Assembly: GCA_964035545.1 (NCBI GenBank)
Contig: OZ037765.1
Coordinates: forward strand, 32,067,504 to 32,131,503
Direction: 5' to 3'
Length of the DNA: 64,000 nucleotides
Origin: Bugula neritina
Lineage: Eukaryota; Bryozoa; Gymnolaemata; Cheilostomatida; Bugulidae
Part shown: piece after piece, positions 32,085 to 43,930 of the stretch
Numbering within the stretch: position 1 is the stretch's first letter
Layout of the letters: the number at the start of each line of letters is the position of its first letter
Made by a program: the position numbers and the translations under genes
The notes under the pieces: generated by a model
Seen by the model: the letters and a program-made list of their open reading frames with translations, nothing else
The model's database searches: none
Told to the model about the DNA's origin: nothing

Positions 32085-33439
32085 TCAAGTCAGATCATCT
32101 GAAGTACTGCGGGTTGAATGACACCCACCCTGTTTCTTAGCTTCGTCGCTGCTAGTGAACAGTGACTTGTACACTTCACTCGACTTGGGGTCATCTTGAA
32201 CAGACAGAGATTTGCTTTTTACAGTCTTTGCTGCCGAACTGGCAGCAGTAGCAGACTTTGACTTGCTTTTGTCCAACGACGTCTCACCTTTGTCTGCGAG
32301 CTTTGCTGCCTTTGAAGAAGGCTCCCCCTCGCTGTCGGTCTTAGCTTTCTTCTTGCCTTTCTTGGACTGTTTGGCAACGAGTCTTCTCTCCTCCATTCGA
32401 CTCTTCATCAGCTCAAAGTCAGCGTCATCTCCGTTTAGAACTATTACATCATCGGCAGCATAGGGCTTGGCACACTGACAACAACATACTATGTATACAA
32501 CTCATATTCATGACACTCAACACTCTGTAGAGTATAACAGAGTTACCATGGTTCAGTTTGCAATGTAAGATGTGACAAGCTGACAAAAAATGTATCACCA
32601 GCTGACACTTCAAGGTTAACTAAGCAGAAATAATTTATGCTCAAGCCGAAAGTGATACTTTACGGGCAGGGCAGTGGACGTCCCTCACTGACCTTATGAC
32701 AAAGAGATGAAGGAACCTCCTTGAGTGCTCTTTCAGAAATTACACACCCACAGGTCCATATGAAGCAGAATCTGCAAAAAGCGTTGAAAATATAAAAAAT
32801 ATTTCTGTATAGCGCGCAGTAGCTGTATAGCACACGCAGTAGCTGTATAGCGCGCAGTAGCTGTATAGCGCGCAGTAGCTGTATAGCGCGCAGTAGCTGT
32901 ATAGCGCGCAGTAGCTGTATAGCGCGCAGTAGCTGTATAGCGCGCAGTAGCTGTATAGCGCGCAGTAGCTGTATAGCGCGCAGTAGCTGTATAGCGCGCA
33001 GTAGCTGTATAGCGCGCAGTAGCTGTATAGCGCGCAGTAGCTGTATAGCGCGCAGTAGCTGTATAGCGCGCAGTAGCTGTATAGCGCGCAGTAGCTGTAT
33101 AGCGCGCAGTAGCTGTATAGCGCGCAGTAGCTGTATAGCGTGCAGTAGCTGTATAGCGCGCAGTAGCTGTATAGCATGTGTATGGAAAGAGAATGAATAT
33201 GTGGAGGTGAAGTATGAGTGAACCTGTGTTTTCCATTCATTTCAAGGCCAGTGACGGGGCAAATGTAGGGGGCGCAGTTTGAGATGTCCATTTCATTATC
33301 AGTTCTGGGCAAGGCAGGGTTATCTGTTAGCTGCAACGCTTTCACATTCTTCAGTCCTCTGATGTGGGCCAACTTGGCAACACCCTCGTACTTTTGCTTG
33401 TCAAGTAGGCACTCCAACACTGATTCCTTGTTGTACAGA
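32085..33439 (-). pseudogene. RTF2: RTF2 (replication termination factor 2) copy A, 5'-truncated and 3'-frameshifted
   Basis: Three minus-strand exons remain: 33224-33439, 32693-32771 and 32085-32474. They encode LYNKESVLECLLDKQKY, CPVTGLEMNGKHRF, the Cys-rich FCFIWTCGCVISERALKE, CAKPYAADDVIVLNG, then a Lys/Ser-rich tail. RTF2 acts at stalled replication forks. The start exon seen in copy B (43862-43930) lies outside the duplicated unit, so this copy has no start codon of its own. Near 32113 it lacks 16 bp present in copy B, with an ACCC repeat at the break. That shifts the frame and swaps the conserved SGWVSFNPQYFR end for an unrelated tail. Intron 32772-33223 has filled with an 18-bp minisatellite. 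A spliced readthrough transcript cannot be excluded, but a dying duplicate is the best reading. Confidence 0.85.
32807..33175. repeat. 18-bp minisatellite, about 20 copies
   Basis: Unit GCGCGCAGTAGCTGTATA. The copies are nearly identical, with variants only at the edges (CACACGCAGT, CGTGCAGT). Since 18 is a multiple of 3, all frames stay open, giving YTATAR and YSYCAL repeat peptides that are not real. The homologous intron in copy B has a single GCAGTAGCTGTATAGC, so expansion followed the duplication. Confidence 0.97.
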
Positions 33440-34252
33440 CTGTGAGCAAACAAAATAACCTGTTTACTATATAAAAGAACAATCTAGTTCATTAAAATGC
33501 ATTCCAATATTGAAATGAAATATGAAAACAATACTGCCCAATTTATAAAAGATATAACTTTAGTTATTACGAAATGCTAAAGAACAAAATCATAAGAGTT
33601 TAAGGCCTTCAGCATGGCATTACAAAACCTTCTTAACAGGCAGTGCTGAAGCTTCATTTCATATACTTGAGTCATAACCAAATTTCAGTTTGTATGTGTA
33701 CATTACTTTCCTACAATCAAGCTCTGTTGTGATTTGAATGTAACAGTTGGACTTTGGAAATAATCTTATTTGTCTTATTCAAGCATACACATTCTATTCA
33801 TCACAGCGAGTCAAGTATGAACTGAGTTATTAAAATCACAAGCAGAGTGGTATATATTAGGAGTGTTGACTTTAGGAAACCTTACGGAACCATATGGGCG
33901 CCATTATGCCGAGATTGGTACCGCGAGTTTATATAAGTTATAAAGGAAAAATTTTGCCACTTTTGTTATTTTATTTTTTTTCTATTTTATGTGTACATTT
34001 TTTTTAGTTTTGTTTATTGGTAAAGTTTTTAAACACATTTTTAATGCACATAAAATTAAAAAAAATTAAAACTCACTCATGCACGTAAATACAAAGCTAT
34101 AAATTTTAAGCTTCGCTGTGATTACAATGTGAATATGAATTGAATAATGCTTGCAATAACCATTTTACACAAAATACGTTACAGTTGCTATAAATATGAG
34201 ACTAGTAAATTGGATGCAAATAGGCACGGTAATACTACTTAAGTTATGCTAT

Positions 34253-34656
34253 TGTTGTAATTTTGTGGATTATAAGAATAGACTAGTAGTCTGCATGCCA
34301 ATTATTGTGATAAAAATAAAGAGTCTTGATTATGATAAATCTATGAGTATTTATTGCTTCTTACTTCTTTGAGCTCCTGTACAAGAATGAATTAACTTTG
34401 AAAAGCTTCGCACTTATATAGGGGGGAATTCCCGCCACTAATGAGGGGCCGAAACTCGTGCGAACGTCGGGGTTCCGCCGACCGACATGGGGGGGGGAGT
34501 ACTGCCCGATCTCGGGCAGGTCCCTCCGACATCGTGTCTTCGGTCTCCGACTTCGCACGGGTCTCGGCTTACATATAATAAAAGAAAAACGAGTGCGAGG
34601 GAACATAACTCTATAAAAAAAAGAAGAACATAGTATATTTGAGCGAATCCATTACA
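34253..34656 (-). mobile_element. Solo LTR inserted in the left arm of the hAT-like element
   Basis: 404 bp, read on the minus strand as TGTAATGGATTCGC ... ATTACAACA (TG...CA), with the 4-bp duplication CTAT at 34249-34252 and 34657-34660. On that strand it has a promoter-like CCCCTATATAAGTGCG at about 34414-34427 and a poly(A) signal CAATAAATAC further on. GC-rich palindromic stretches (CCCGAGATCGGGCAG) lie upstream of the TATA box. The right arm of the host element lacks this block, confirming insertion. Confidence 0.75.
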
Positions 34657-34690
34657 CTATTTTTGAAATTTGTAGTAAATATTTGGCATG

Positions 34691-34694
34691 TATA

Positions 34695-34746
<52 letters not shown>

Positions 34747-34908
34747 CATGCTAAATATATATATATATTTGGCATATATATATATATATATATATTATAC
34801 ATGCTAAATATATATATATATTTGGCATATATATATATATATATATATATTATACATGCCAAATATATATATATATATTTATATATTTAGCATGTATAAT
34901 ATATATAC

Positions 34909-34942
<34 letters not shown>

Positions 34943-34979
34943 TATACATGCCACATATATATATATATATATATATATA
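34691..34979. repeat. (TA)n tract with GCATGTATAATATA punctuation, left side
   Basis: Alternating TA interrupted by ATTATACATGCCAAATATAT and its reverse complement, so the tract folds on itself repeatedly. The matching tract on the right arm is 36807-37050. Confidence 0.9.
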
Positions 34980-36803
34980 CAGGGATGTAGTGGCAAAAAT
35001 ATTCTAGGCCATACTCTCAGGCTGAGGGTCCAGGGGGCCGCCTAGGCCCCCGGCGGGGTCCGGGGCAGCGCCCCGGCCGCCGAAGCCCTCAGAGCGCTTC
35101 TGATGCAAATTTATGCAATTTAAAGCCATTGTGAATTATAATTCTTCTGAAAAAAATCTGTGTTGAAATGTGCACTTCGCTATTATTTTCATACCATACC
35201 ATGCAGCTATACATGACGACTGGGCATTGCTGCAAACTATATAAATATTCAGTCTGGTCCCATACTTGTTGACTGTAATGTAATGTAATGTAGTCTTACT
35301 CAACTGCAGTTAGGTTTGTTCTGACACTAAGTCCAACCTGTACAAAAAAATTGCTGAATATCTCAAAAAGATGGAAGGATAGAGGCAGGTAACAAGTGCT
35401 CTCCAAATGCAACCTGATTACTTTAAATAACTAATACACTGCCGTGCACAGAAGAAGAATAATAGATCAGAACAGAGAAAGATTGCTAATCAGAAAATGT
35501 GTGTTGGTTATTTATAAAGAGAAATTTGAATTGATAACTCATTGGCAAGCAGAAATTGGTTGAAAACCTATTTGGAGTTTATTAGAGTACTATAATATGT
35601 CTAATCCATAAGGTGATACCGCCACACCTCCTTACACACAATAAAGCACACCCAAGAAGAGTATGTTAACTTGGTTTTAAAATAAAACCCCTGAGCTTCC
35701 ACTAAATACATCAAGGAAATATACCCCAAAAGAACAAATTTGACAGGTTTAATATGTGTTAACCTAGAAGATGATTAAATATAAAGCCAGATGTTAGTTA
35801 GTACAATCAAACATAAAAGGTTACTTATGGTGGTGTACAGTTTGCAAAACCTTATTGCATTAATAATTAACATGCAATAACGCTAGGTTTTTGACCAAAA
35901 TGTGGATATAGTACCTGTAGACCTCAGTGATAAACTTTCATTAGACTCTCCTACACACCTGGTACTGTTTCTTGAAGACATTTTGATTTTATTTCTGGAT
36001 TTCATGTTGGTTTTTTCCAAATTCCATTGCTTATTGACAAAATGCAAGCCTACACAAGATAGATAAGGGCAACCTTCTAGTTGTCACAGCCTTGCTGAGG
36101 CCACATTATTAGTATATTATAAGAATTCAGTCCCCTAAAATAAAACCTCACTTAATTGTGCTAGAATTAAAATTTAAAAACCATGTTTTAGATCTTCCTG
36201 TTCCTCAGAGCACCTGCTTTTTTGAGTTTTCAATATTTTTTTGCAAAGTTAGACAAAAATCTACCCATTTTTGGTCAATTTTACCTGAAAAATTTATTTT
36301 TCAATCCCTGCCAAATATCTCAGCAGGAAAGCATGGTATTTGAATAGAACAAACACTGTTGGAAACCTGAGAAATTTATGCATGACATATTTTTTGATCT
36401 TTTCAATAGCCTTCATAGATTTTCTACAAGTTAGTGATTTATACACTGAAAATGAAATATTGTTTCCTTAGTAATCACCAATGCACAGCACTTCGCGCTT
36501 CAATGAACACGTAGAGATGAGAAGATGTAATGTTGATAGCTGCATAATATTATTCATAGTGTAATCTCAGGCTAAACAATCACAAGTAGGCAACACGCAT
36601 GCCACCCACATAGCATTAACATAACAAGAACTTGAATTAGATTGTGAGCGAAATTTATGATATTCTCAGTGAGGATGCCCAAACTATCCTGTGCACTAAT
36701 CATCTTTCAAAAATATTTATGCCCATACGGGCGTATGGCCTAGAACAGTCTAATTTCTTCTAGGCCATACGGCGTATGGGACCGTATGGGTACCACTACA
36801 TCC

Positions 36804-36806
<3 letters not shown>
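34980..36806. mobile_element. Nested 1.8-kb hAT-like element inside the TA tract
   Basis: Begins CAGGGATGTAGTGG and ends with its exact reverse complement CCACTACATCCCTG. It is flanked on both sides by TATATATA, an 8-bp duplication that cannot be told from the surrounding TA repeat. CAGGGATGTAG is typical of hAT termini. A GC-rich subterminal block at 35025-35095 (GGCCCCCGGCGGGGTCCGGG) and a nested palindrome at 36720-36790 (CGTATGGCCTAGAA against TTCTAGGCCATACG) are present. About 1.6 kb of interior has no intact or recognisable transposase. Confidence 0.75.
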
Positions 36807-37050
<244 letters not shown>

Positions 37051-37477
37051 AATATTTACTACAAATTTCAAAACTAGCATAAATTAAGTAGTATTACCGT
37101 GCCTATTTGCATCCAATTTACTAGTCTTACATTTATAGCAACTGTAATGTATTTTGTCTAAAATGGTTCTTGCAAGTATTATTCAATTCATGTTCACATT
37201 GTAATCACAGCGAAGCTTAAACTTTATAGCTTTGTATTTACGCGCATGATTGAGTTTTAATTTTCTTTTTAATTTCATGTGCATTGAAAATATGTTTGAA
37301 AACTTTACCAATAAACAAAACTAAAAAAAATAAACACATAAAATAAAAAATAATAAAATCACAAAAGTGGCAAAATTTTTCCTTTATAACTTATATAAAC
37401 TCGCGGTACCAATCGCGGCATAATGATTTTTCATGCTTTAAAGTCAACACTCCTAAATATACCACACTGATCACAAG

Positions 37478-37690
37478 ACTATTATCATTGCAACATAGTA
37501 TGCTTGTGCGTAATGGTATCGATTGGAAATTCCCCACGACACGGCGGGCGACATGATGTCATGAATTAGTGCATGTATAAATACGGAATCACCTTCCATA
37601 TTCACAGGCCATTACTGGTTTCTGCAGAGGTAGTTGACTAATAGAGCAATCATTCCACTTGTCTTGTAGCTCATCTCTCTTTCTTACAAA
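37478..37690 (+). promoter_or_regulatory. Duplicated RTF2-intron segment with TATA box now upstream of CHMP4 copy B
   Basis: About 200 bp closely matching 42726-42906. It contains TATAAATA at 37576-37583, about 210 bp before the CHMP4 copy B ATG, and a diverged CRE-like TGATGTCA. In copy A, CHMP4 has a different upstream sequence. The promoter role is inferred from position and the TATA box only. Confidence 0.45.
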
Positions 37691-37789
37691 GAGTTATGTT
37701 CTCTGCCTGATTACATTCAGTAACCCACAAGCTACTACACCTGTCAAACTAAGTTATTCATATAATTAAGCAAAAAGCTAAAATTTAAA

Positions 37790-40591
37790 ATGAGTCTCTT
37801 TGAAAAAATATTTGGTTCTAAAAAGAAAGGAGAGACTCCTTCTCCCCAAGAAGCAATTCAACGACTCAGGGAAGTGCAGGATATGCTTACGAAAAAGTCT
37901 GATTTCTTAGAGAAAAAAGTTGAACACGAACTACAAACAGCCAAAAAAGCTGGTACTAAAAATAAAAGAGGTAACTATCTCATACCTGCATCTTTCACCT
38001 TTATATATTGGTAATTTTATAAAACTAAATATCATTTTCATTTTGAAACTGATTGTGACGGTGTCTCATAGTATCACTATGAGTATGACTCTGAGTATTG
38101 TAATGGATTTTAACGCTCTAGTAATTATATCGCGTCACTATTATAATTGACTTGGCGTAACTTTCTAAATACCGGTCTTGATCTTGATCTTGATTGGGTT
38201 AAGTCCCAAGACCTCTCGAATTGTGGGACCCTCGGATCTATCCAGGCTCAGAAATCCGCTACTATCTCCCCCGTACGGAGCTCCCGGACAGTGCGCAACA
38301 GGAACCCCTGCAGGTACAGGCTCGAATCGCAGGCTATAGCATTGAAAGTGTTAATACGGGTATTCATGTTATGGTACTGTTAAATGTTGTAATTATAGCT
38401 ATGTTGTTGTGTTGTATAGATAATTACTGCAACAAATTACTACCAACTTTCTTACTGTCACTATACTTTATTCTATCAAATCTCAAAGCTAACTGACTCG
38501 CTTGATAAACAAACAGTATGTCGCAACAGTAAGCCTAGGGCTACACGGTGCGTATTTTCGCATGCGAAAATTGAAATCACGGGTAGCAAAGGTATCCACT
38601 GTGCGCGTTGAGAAAACATTCGCACTTGTCGCTCAGCATTTTCAACGCAAGTGCGAATCGTCTCTGTCATCGTCACCTAATTGGCTGGTAGTTATTCAGC
38701 TGTAATCTGTGTCAACCAATCAGGATCAACCCCATCTATATAAGTAACGCCTTCCGGCGCCCACTGCCAGTCTTGGACAGTATTAGTAGCTACTAGGATA
38801 ACTGTATGTAACTGCTCTATTATTTCTATATTTTTCTCTCTTTATGTATCATACTTTTACTCAAATATAATTAACTAAATACAGTTCTCTCATTCCATGA
38901 TCAACTTGTTAGGTTCTTCACATAACCTCAAAGTGGATATGCAGTAATTACTAGCACACAATAACACCCAATCTAGTAGTGCACAAAACTACAAAAATAT
39001 GCTACGTATTTCTGGTTTTGTAAATGAAAACTTGCTTTTCTCATTGTCTCTTCTTATTTAAGCTGTTGCACCATTTCCCTTCTTTTGTATTTTGTGTTGC
39101 TGCCTTTCCAACAGCTTTCCCATTTTACCTTGGCAGATATTGGGCATTTTTGTTGGTAAACAACTGTTTTTTTTTCAATTCTTAGTTGCCCTAGCAGCAC
39201 TAAAAAGAAAGAAGAGATATGAGAAGCAACTTCAACAGATTGACGGTACTCTCTCAACTATTGAGTTTCAAACAGAAGCATTGGAAAATGCTAATACTAA
39301 TACAGAGGTCCTCAAAGTCATGAGAACTGCTGGGCAGGCACTGAAAGGAGCCCATCAAAACTTGTATGTTATTAAGTCCTGTTTACCTTCTAAAGTTGCA
39401 AAAGCTGTTTTTCTAGCCTATTTATTTATAGTGTTCTCGACACAAATATATATACAATAAAAAAGTTGTAGAGCTATATTTTTGTCAACTCCGCTCATGT
39501 TATGTTATTGTGTTATATGTAACTGAGATTATTTCCGTACCCTACGTAGACATGTAGATCATGCACATCACCATGCATCATATTTTTCACATAGACACAT
39601 GTATTATATAATATGTTACACAAAGATGTATACAAAGTATATTATATTTCACATAGGGATGTAGATCAAGTACACAATATTATGGATGACATAGCCGAAC
39701 AGCAGGAGATAGCCAATGAAATGTCAGAAATAATCAGTGCTCCTGTAGGATTTGGACACGACTACGATGAGGTCAGCAATCTCCTTGAACTACGTAATTT
39801 CAAAATATATTCTTCGGATGAATTTTGTTGTATGTAACTCTCCTAATTTAAAAGTAACCAGACAAAACAAGGCTGGGTTTGTTTAATGGGCAAACAGGCT
39901 TTGAGATACCGTCATAGTTCAAATAATGTGAGTTTTAAAGCCTATACTATATAATGAAGTATGCATAAGACTAGCAAGAGTCCTGCTTAAACATGGCCTG
40001 GTGAAAACTTTCAGTAACTATTTTATGACCGTTAATTGCTTTCTGTTTACAGGATGAGTTGAACGAAGAGTTGGAGGCACTGGAAGAGGAAGAACTCGTT
40101 AGCCAAATTGTGGGTATAGATGAGCCAACCAGCCTACCCAGCGTACCTACCTCCAGCCTTCCCGCTGCCAGAACTACTAGTGAGTGTACAAGTACTGTCT
40201 AATTATGTGTTGTGTTGTTAGTCAGCATTATTGATTAATTGATTTATTATATATATTACACAGGCATGAAAACAGGTTGGGGAAATTTAGTCTAAATACT
40301 GGCTATAATAAGTAGACATGAACAAAGTTGGAAAAAAAGTCAGAACTCTGTTGGATTATTTAAAATAAAAGATCATTTAAAGTATTTACAATGTGTCGTA
40401 AAAAGCTACTTTTCGTTTGAAAGTTGTTGGAAGCAAAAATATGTTTAATTTGCTTTCTAATCATAGTTAAGCTTAGAGTATGTTTATGACAGCCAGAAGT
40501 ATTAATATGATTTCCTGGTGATGTTACAGCAACAGCGGCAGCGGAAGAGGATGATGAGATGGCTGAGTTGAACGCATGGGCTGCTGCGTAA
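37790..40591 (+). CDS. CHMP4: ESCRT-III subunit CHMP4/SNF7, copy B
   Basis: Paralog of the gene at 29051, made by the local tandem duplication. Exons 37790-37970, 39186-39363, 39657-39771, 40053-40179 and 40530-40591 have the same lengths and phases as copy A and encode 220 aa. Differences are few: GET for GEA near residue 15, QDML for QEML, HELQTAKK for HELATAKK, several changes in exon 3 (NIMDDIAEQQEIANEMSEII) and PTSLP for PTGLP. Exon 2 and the ALIX-binding tail NAWAAA are unchanged at protein level. All splice sites are intact, so both copies look functional. Intron 1 is about 640 bp longer than in copy A because of mobile DNA at 38110-38995. The 5' flank changes just before the start (homology begins near 37742), so expression could differ between the copies. 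Confidence 0.95.
38110..38995. mobile_element. Copy-B-specific insertion in CHMP4 intron 1, including half of a MITE
   Basis: About 880 bp replaces the roughly 230 bp at the same place in copy A. Positions 38528-38702 match the left half of the complete MITE at 57273 (GTGCGTATTTTCGCATGCGA and onward). After it comes a TATA-like CTATATAAGTAACGCCTTCC. The part before it (38150-38350, GC-richer) is unidentified, possibly LTR-derived. Limits are approximate. Confidence 0.55.
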
Positions 40592-41437
40592 GGCTCTTGT
40601 TGACTTGTTTCAAAAAAGGTAAAATTGCAGTTTCTTCTTGAAATTTTGGATGCAAAATTATTTTGGCAATTAAAATGTGACGACCACCTGTGTGTGGTGC
40701 AATAATGTCTATTCTATCATTCAAAGGGTTTTTTTACATCTTAAGCTGCTTCTGTTACTCAACTATCTAATTAAAGCTGAACTGAGATAATTGTGAAAAT
40801 ATAACCTACATTGAAGGAAAAATATTTCCCATAAAGATGTTTTTCATTCTTGCATAATATTGTCTGCCTCTACCATGAAGTTCATTTTTTTTCTGAAGTA
40901 TATATTTCTATACTGTATAACCAAATGATTAGTTATATAATGTGATAGAGGAAGAAGTTAGATATATGAATATATATTTTAATGAGTGTTCGTATTTTAG
41001 GTCTAGTTGTATTTGTGTAAAGCCCTGTTACTCACCATCCTAACGAGATGTTACACTACAGCTATCACACCTAACTAGTACCTTAAGAGATGAACAGCTC
41101 AACTGCAAACTCTAACCAAAACTGCAAACTTAAAGTACTATTCAATAGACATCTAACTGTGTAGTATTGTATTTTATCAACCCAGCTGTATTATATCATA
41201 GTGTATGCCATATTTTTATATTGACAACATATTATATGCTCTTAATGTTACAATAATAATCGTTTGTACTGCTATTAACTATAAAATAAAGACCTAAATT
41301 ATTATACAAATTAAAATAGTTGTTACTCATCCAAAGTGCTCATTAAGTTATTTATAAAACGTTTACACTATACTATACACAGGAGTGACATAAATATCAA
41401 CAGAACATATAAAAATACAGAGAAAATTCAAGTCAGA
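40592..41437. other. Convergent 3' flanks of CHMP4 copy B and RTF2 copy B
   Basis: Duplicate of 31242-32084, with mostly single-base differences and small indels. It carries the same poly(A) signals and has no coding sequence. Confidence 0.75.
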
Positions 41438-43930
41438 TCATCTGAAGTACTGCGGGTTGAATGACACCCACCCCGAATGTTGAGCACCCTGTTTCTTAGC
41501 TTCGTCGCTGCTAGTGAACAGTGACTTGTACACTTCACTCGACTTGGGGTCATTTTGAACAGACAGAGATTTGCTTTTTACAGTCTTTGCTGCCGAACTG
41601 GCAGCAGTAGCAGACTTTGACTTGCTTTTGTCCAACGACGTCTCGCCTTTGTCCGTGAGCTTTGCTGCCTTTGAAGAAGGCTCCCCCTCGCTGTCGGTCT
41701 TAGCTTTCTTCTTGCCTTTCTTGGACTGTTTGGCAGCGAGTCTTCTCTCCTCCATTCGACTCTTCATCAGCTCAAAGTCAGCGTCATCTCCGTTTAGAAC
41801 TATTACATCGTCGGCAGCATAGGGCTTGGCACACTGACAACAATATACTATGTATACAACTCATATTTATGATACTCGACACTCTGTAGAGTATAACAGA
41901 GCTACCGTGGTTCAGCTTGCAATGTAAGTTGTGACAAGCTGACAGAAAATGTATCACCAGCTGACACTTCAAGGTTAACTAAGCAGAAATAATTTATGCT
42001 CAAGCCGAAAGTGATACTTTACGGGCAGGGCAGTGGACGTCCCTCACTGACCTTATGACAAAGAGATGAAGGAACCTCCTTGAGTGCTCTTTCAGAAATT
42101 ACACATCCACAGGTCCATATGAAGCAGAATCTGCAAAAAGCGTTGAAAATATAAAAAATATTTCCATATAGCACGTGTATAGCACGTGTAATCTCCGTAG
42201 CTCTAAGAATATATTTAATTTTCACGCAGTAGCTGTATAGCATGTGTATGGAAAGAGAATGAATATGTGGAGGTAAAGTATGAGTGAACCTGTGTTTTCC
42301 ATTCATTTCAAGGCCAGTGACGGGGCAAATGTAGGGGGCGCAGTTTGAGATGTCCATTTTATTGTCAGTTCTGGACAAGGCAGGGTTATCTGTTAGCTGC
42401 AACTCTTTCACATCCTTCAGTCCTCTGATGTGGGCCAACTTGGCAACACCCTCGTACTTCTGCTTGTCAAGTAGGCACTCCAACACTGATTCCTTGTTGT
42501 ACAGACTGTGAGCAAACAGGCAGTGCTGAAGCTTTCATTTCATATACATGAGTCGATAACCAAATTTCAGTTTGTATGTGTACATTAGTTCTCTACAATC
42601 CAGCTCTGTTGTGATTTGAATGAAACAGTTGGATTTGTAGAAATAATCTTATTTGTCCTATTCAAGCATACACATTCTATTTATCACGGCGAGTCAAGTA
42701 TGAACTGAGTTATTCCAGTCACAAGGCTATTATCATTGCAACATAGTACGCTTGTGCGTAATGGTATAGATTGGAAATTCCCCATGACGTCATGAATTAG
42801 TGCACGTATAAATACGGAATTACCTTCCATATTCACAGGCCATTACTGGTTTCTGTAGAGGTAGTTGACTGATAGAGCAATCATTCCACTTGTGTTGTAG
42901 CTCAGAAGTCTTGTCTTTCTATAACATAATCATATAATACTAAGAGGTGCATGAATACAGTTTGTCTCAAGTATAGTCATGCATGATAATGCAAGGGAAG
43001 TTTGTGTGAGCATGAATCATCAAGGCTGAATATTCCACTCTGTAAAAGCAATGATGCAACATAGCACTAGTAACTAGTAGTACACGCTAGAGATGAAAAC
43101 ACTGCCTCTGTGGAAAATACACTCCCCCCTTAATAAGAAGCTATTGTTATGTCATATACATGCCCAAACATGTCATTAGAAAAAAGAGGATAACCCTGAA
43201 ATTATATAAATTTATAGAATTTATATAATTTCAGTGACAAACAGGTCACTGGAGTGACTATGGCCTAATGTGTTATTTAGCTATTAGACTAGGGTTCAAG
43301 GTCAACAGAAGGCACAGCTAATAACAATATGGTTACAAAAATTTAAGAAGGTAAACTTGTTGATCAATTTTTATATAGAAGCCAGAAAAGAGGCAAGTCT
43401 GTTATCAACACAAGACATTTTGAAAATTCAAATTCACTAGCAAATAAATTTTATATCTGAATATAGATAATTTAACTGACAATGCAAACAGTAGAGGTAT
43501 GAATAAATCCACCAGATGCAGCCTAATTATGTAAATGTGTAACAGCTGATGTTTCCGTAGTAATCAGTCGACATATATTATTTGTTGGGTCGAATTGATC
43601 TCTCACCAAAAAGAGCTTTTCAACTTAACAATTCTATTAGAAAATCTGTCGGCAATAAGGCTCACAATCAATGATCACTTCAGTTTGAATCTACACACTA
43701 CTCATTAAACCATTGAAAGAGAACGCCATGGCAACAGAGTACATAGGAGAGCCTTTGTTTTACATGCAAAGCCAATACGATTCACAACACTACGTATTTT
43801 AACAAAGCAAGAGCAAAATTAACAACTTCTGATTATAGTGAACTCTAGGTATAAGATTAACCTTTTCTGGTTTCTTTTTCTCTTTCACCAACTCATCTCT
43901 CCTAGGAATAGTTCCACCATCTGCTCCCAT
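41438..43930 (-). CDS. RTF2: RTF2 (replication termination factor 2) copy B, expected second exon not found
   Basis: Zinc-finger protein of stalled replication forks. Minus-strand exons recognised: 43862-43930 (MGADGGTIPRRDELVKEKKK), 42290-42505 (LYNKESVLECLLDKQKYEG to GLEMNGKHRF), 42052-42130 (FCFIWTCGCVISERALKE) and 41438-41833 (CAKPYAADDVIVLNG, MKSRMEERR, Lys/Ser-rich linker, SEVYKSLFTSSDEAKKQ and the conserved C-terminus SGWVSFNPQYFR). The family also has about 32 residues with the first Cys pair (pattern Q-W-x-x-C-x-L-x-x-x-P-I-V-x-C) between the first two of these. I could not find that exon in 42506-43861. Joining the flanking exons directly shifts the frame, because the first ends in phase 0 and the next starts with one base of a split codon. 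Either the exon is strongly diverged, or this copy is also broken. Confidence 0.8.
42726..42906. promoter_or_regulatory. TATA/CRE-bearing segment in RTF2 intron (source of the copy-B promoter-like block)
   Basis: Homolog of 37478-37680. It has a perfect CRE-type palindrome TGACGTCA at 42785-42792 and TATAAATA at 42807-42814, oriented rightward, opposite to RTF2. Its original role is unknown. The homology ends at TTGTAGCTCA, which marks the right edge of the duplicated unit. Confidence 0.4.

Noticed and set aside
32733-33453. YTATAR / YSYCAL repeat proteins
   Set aside because: An 18-bp minisatellite keeps all frames open. Only the RTF2 exon at 33224-33439 and the exon at 32693-32771 are coding.
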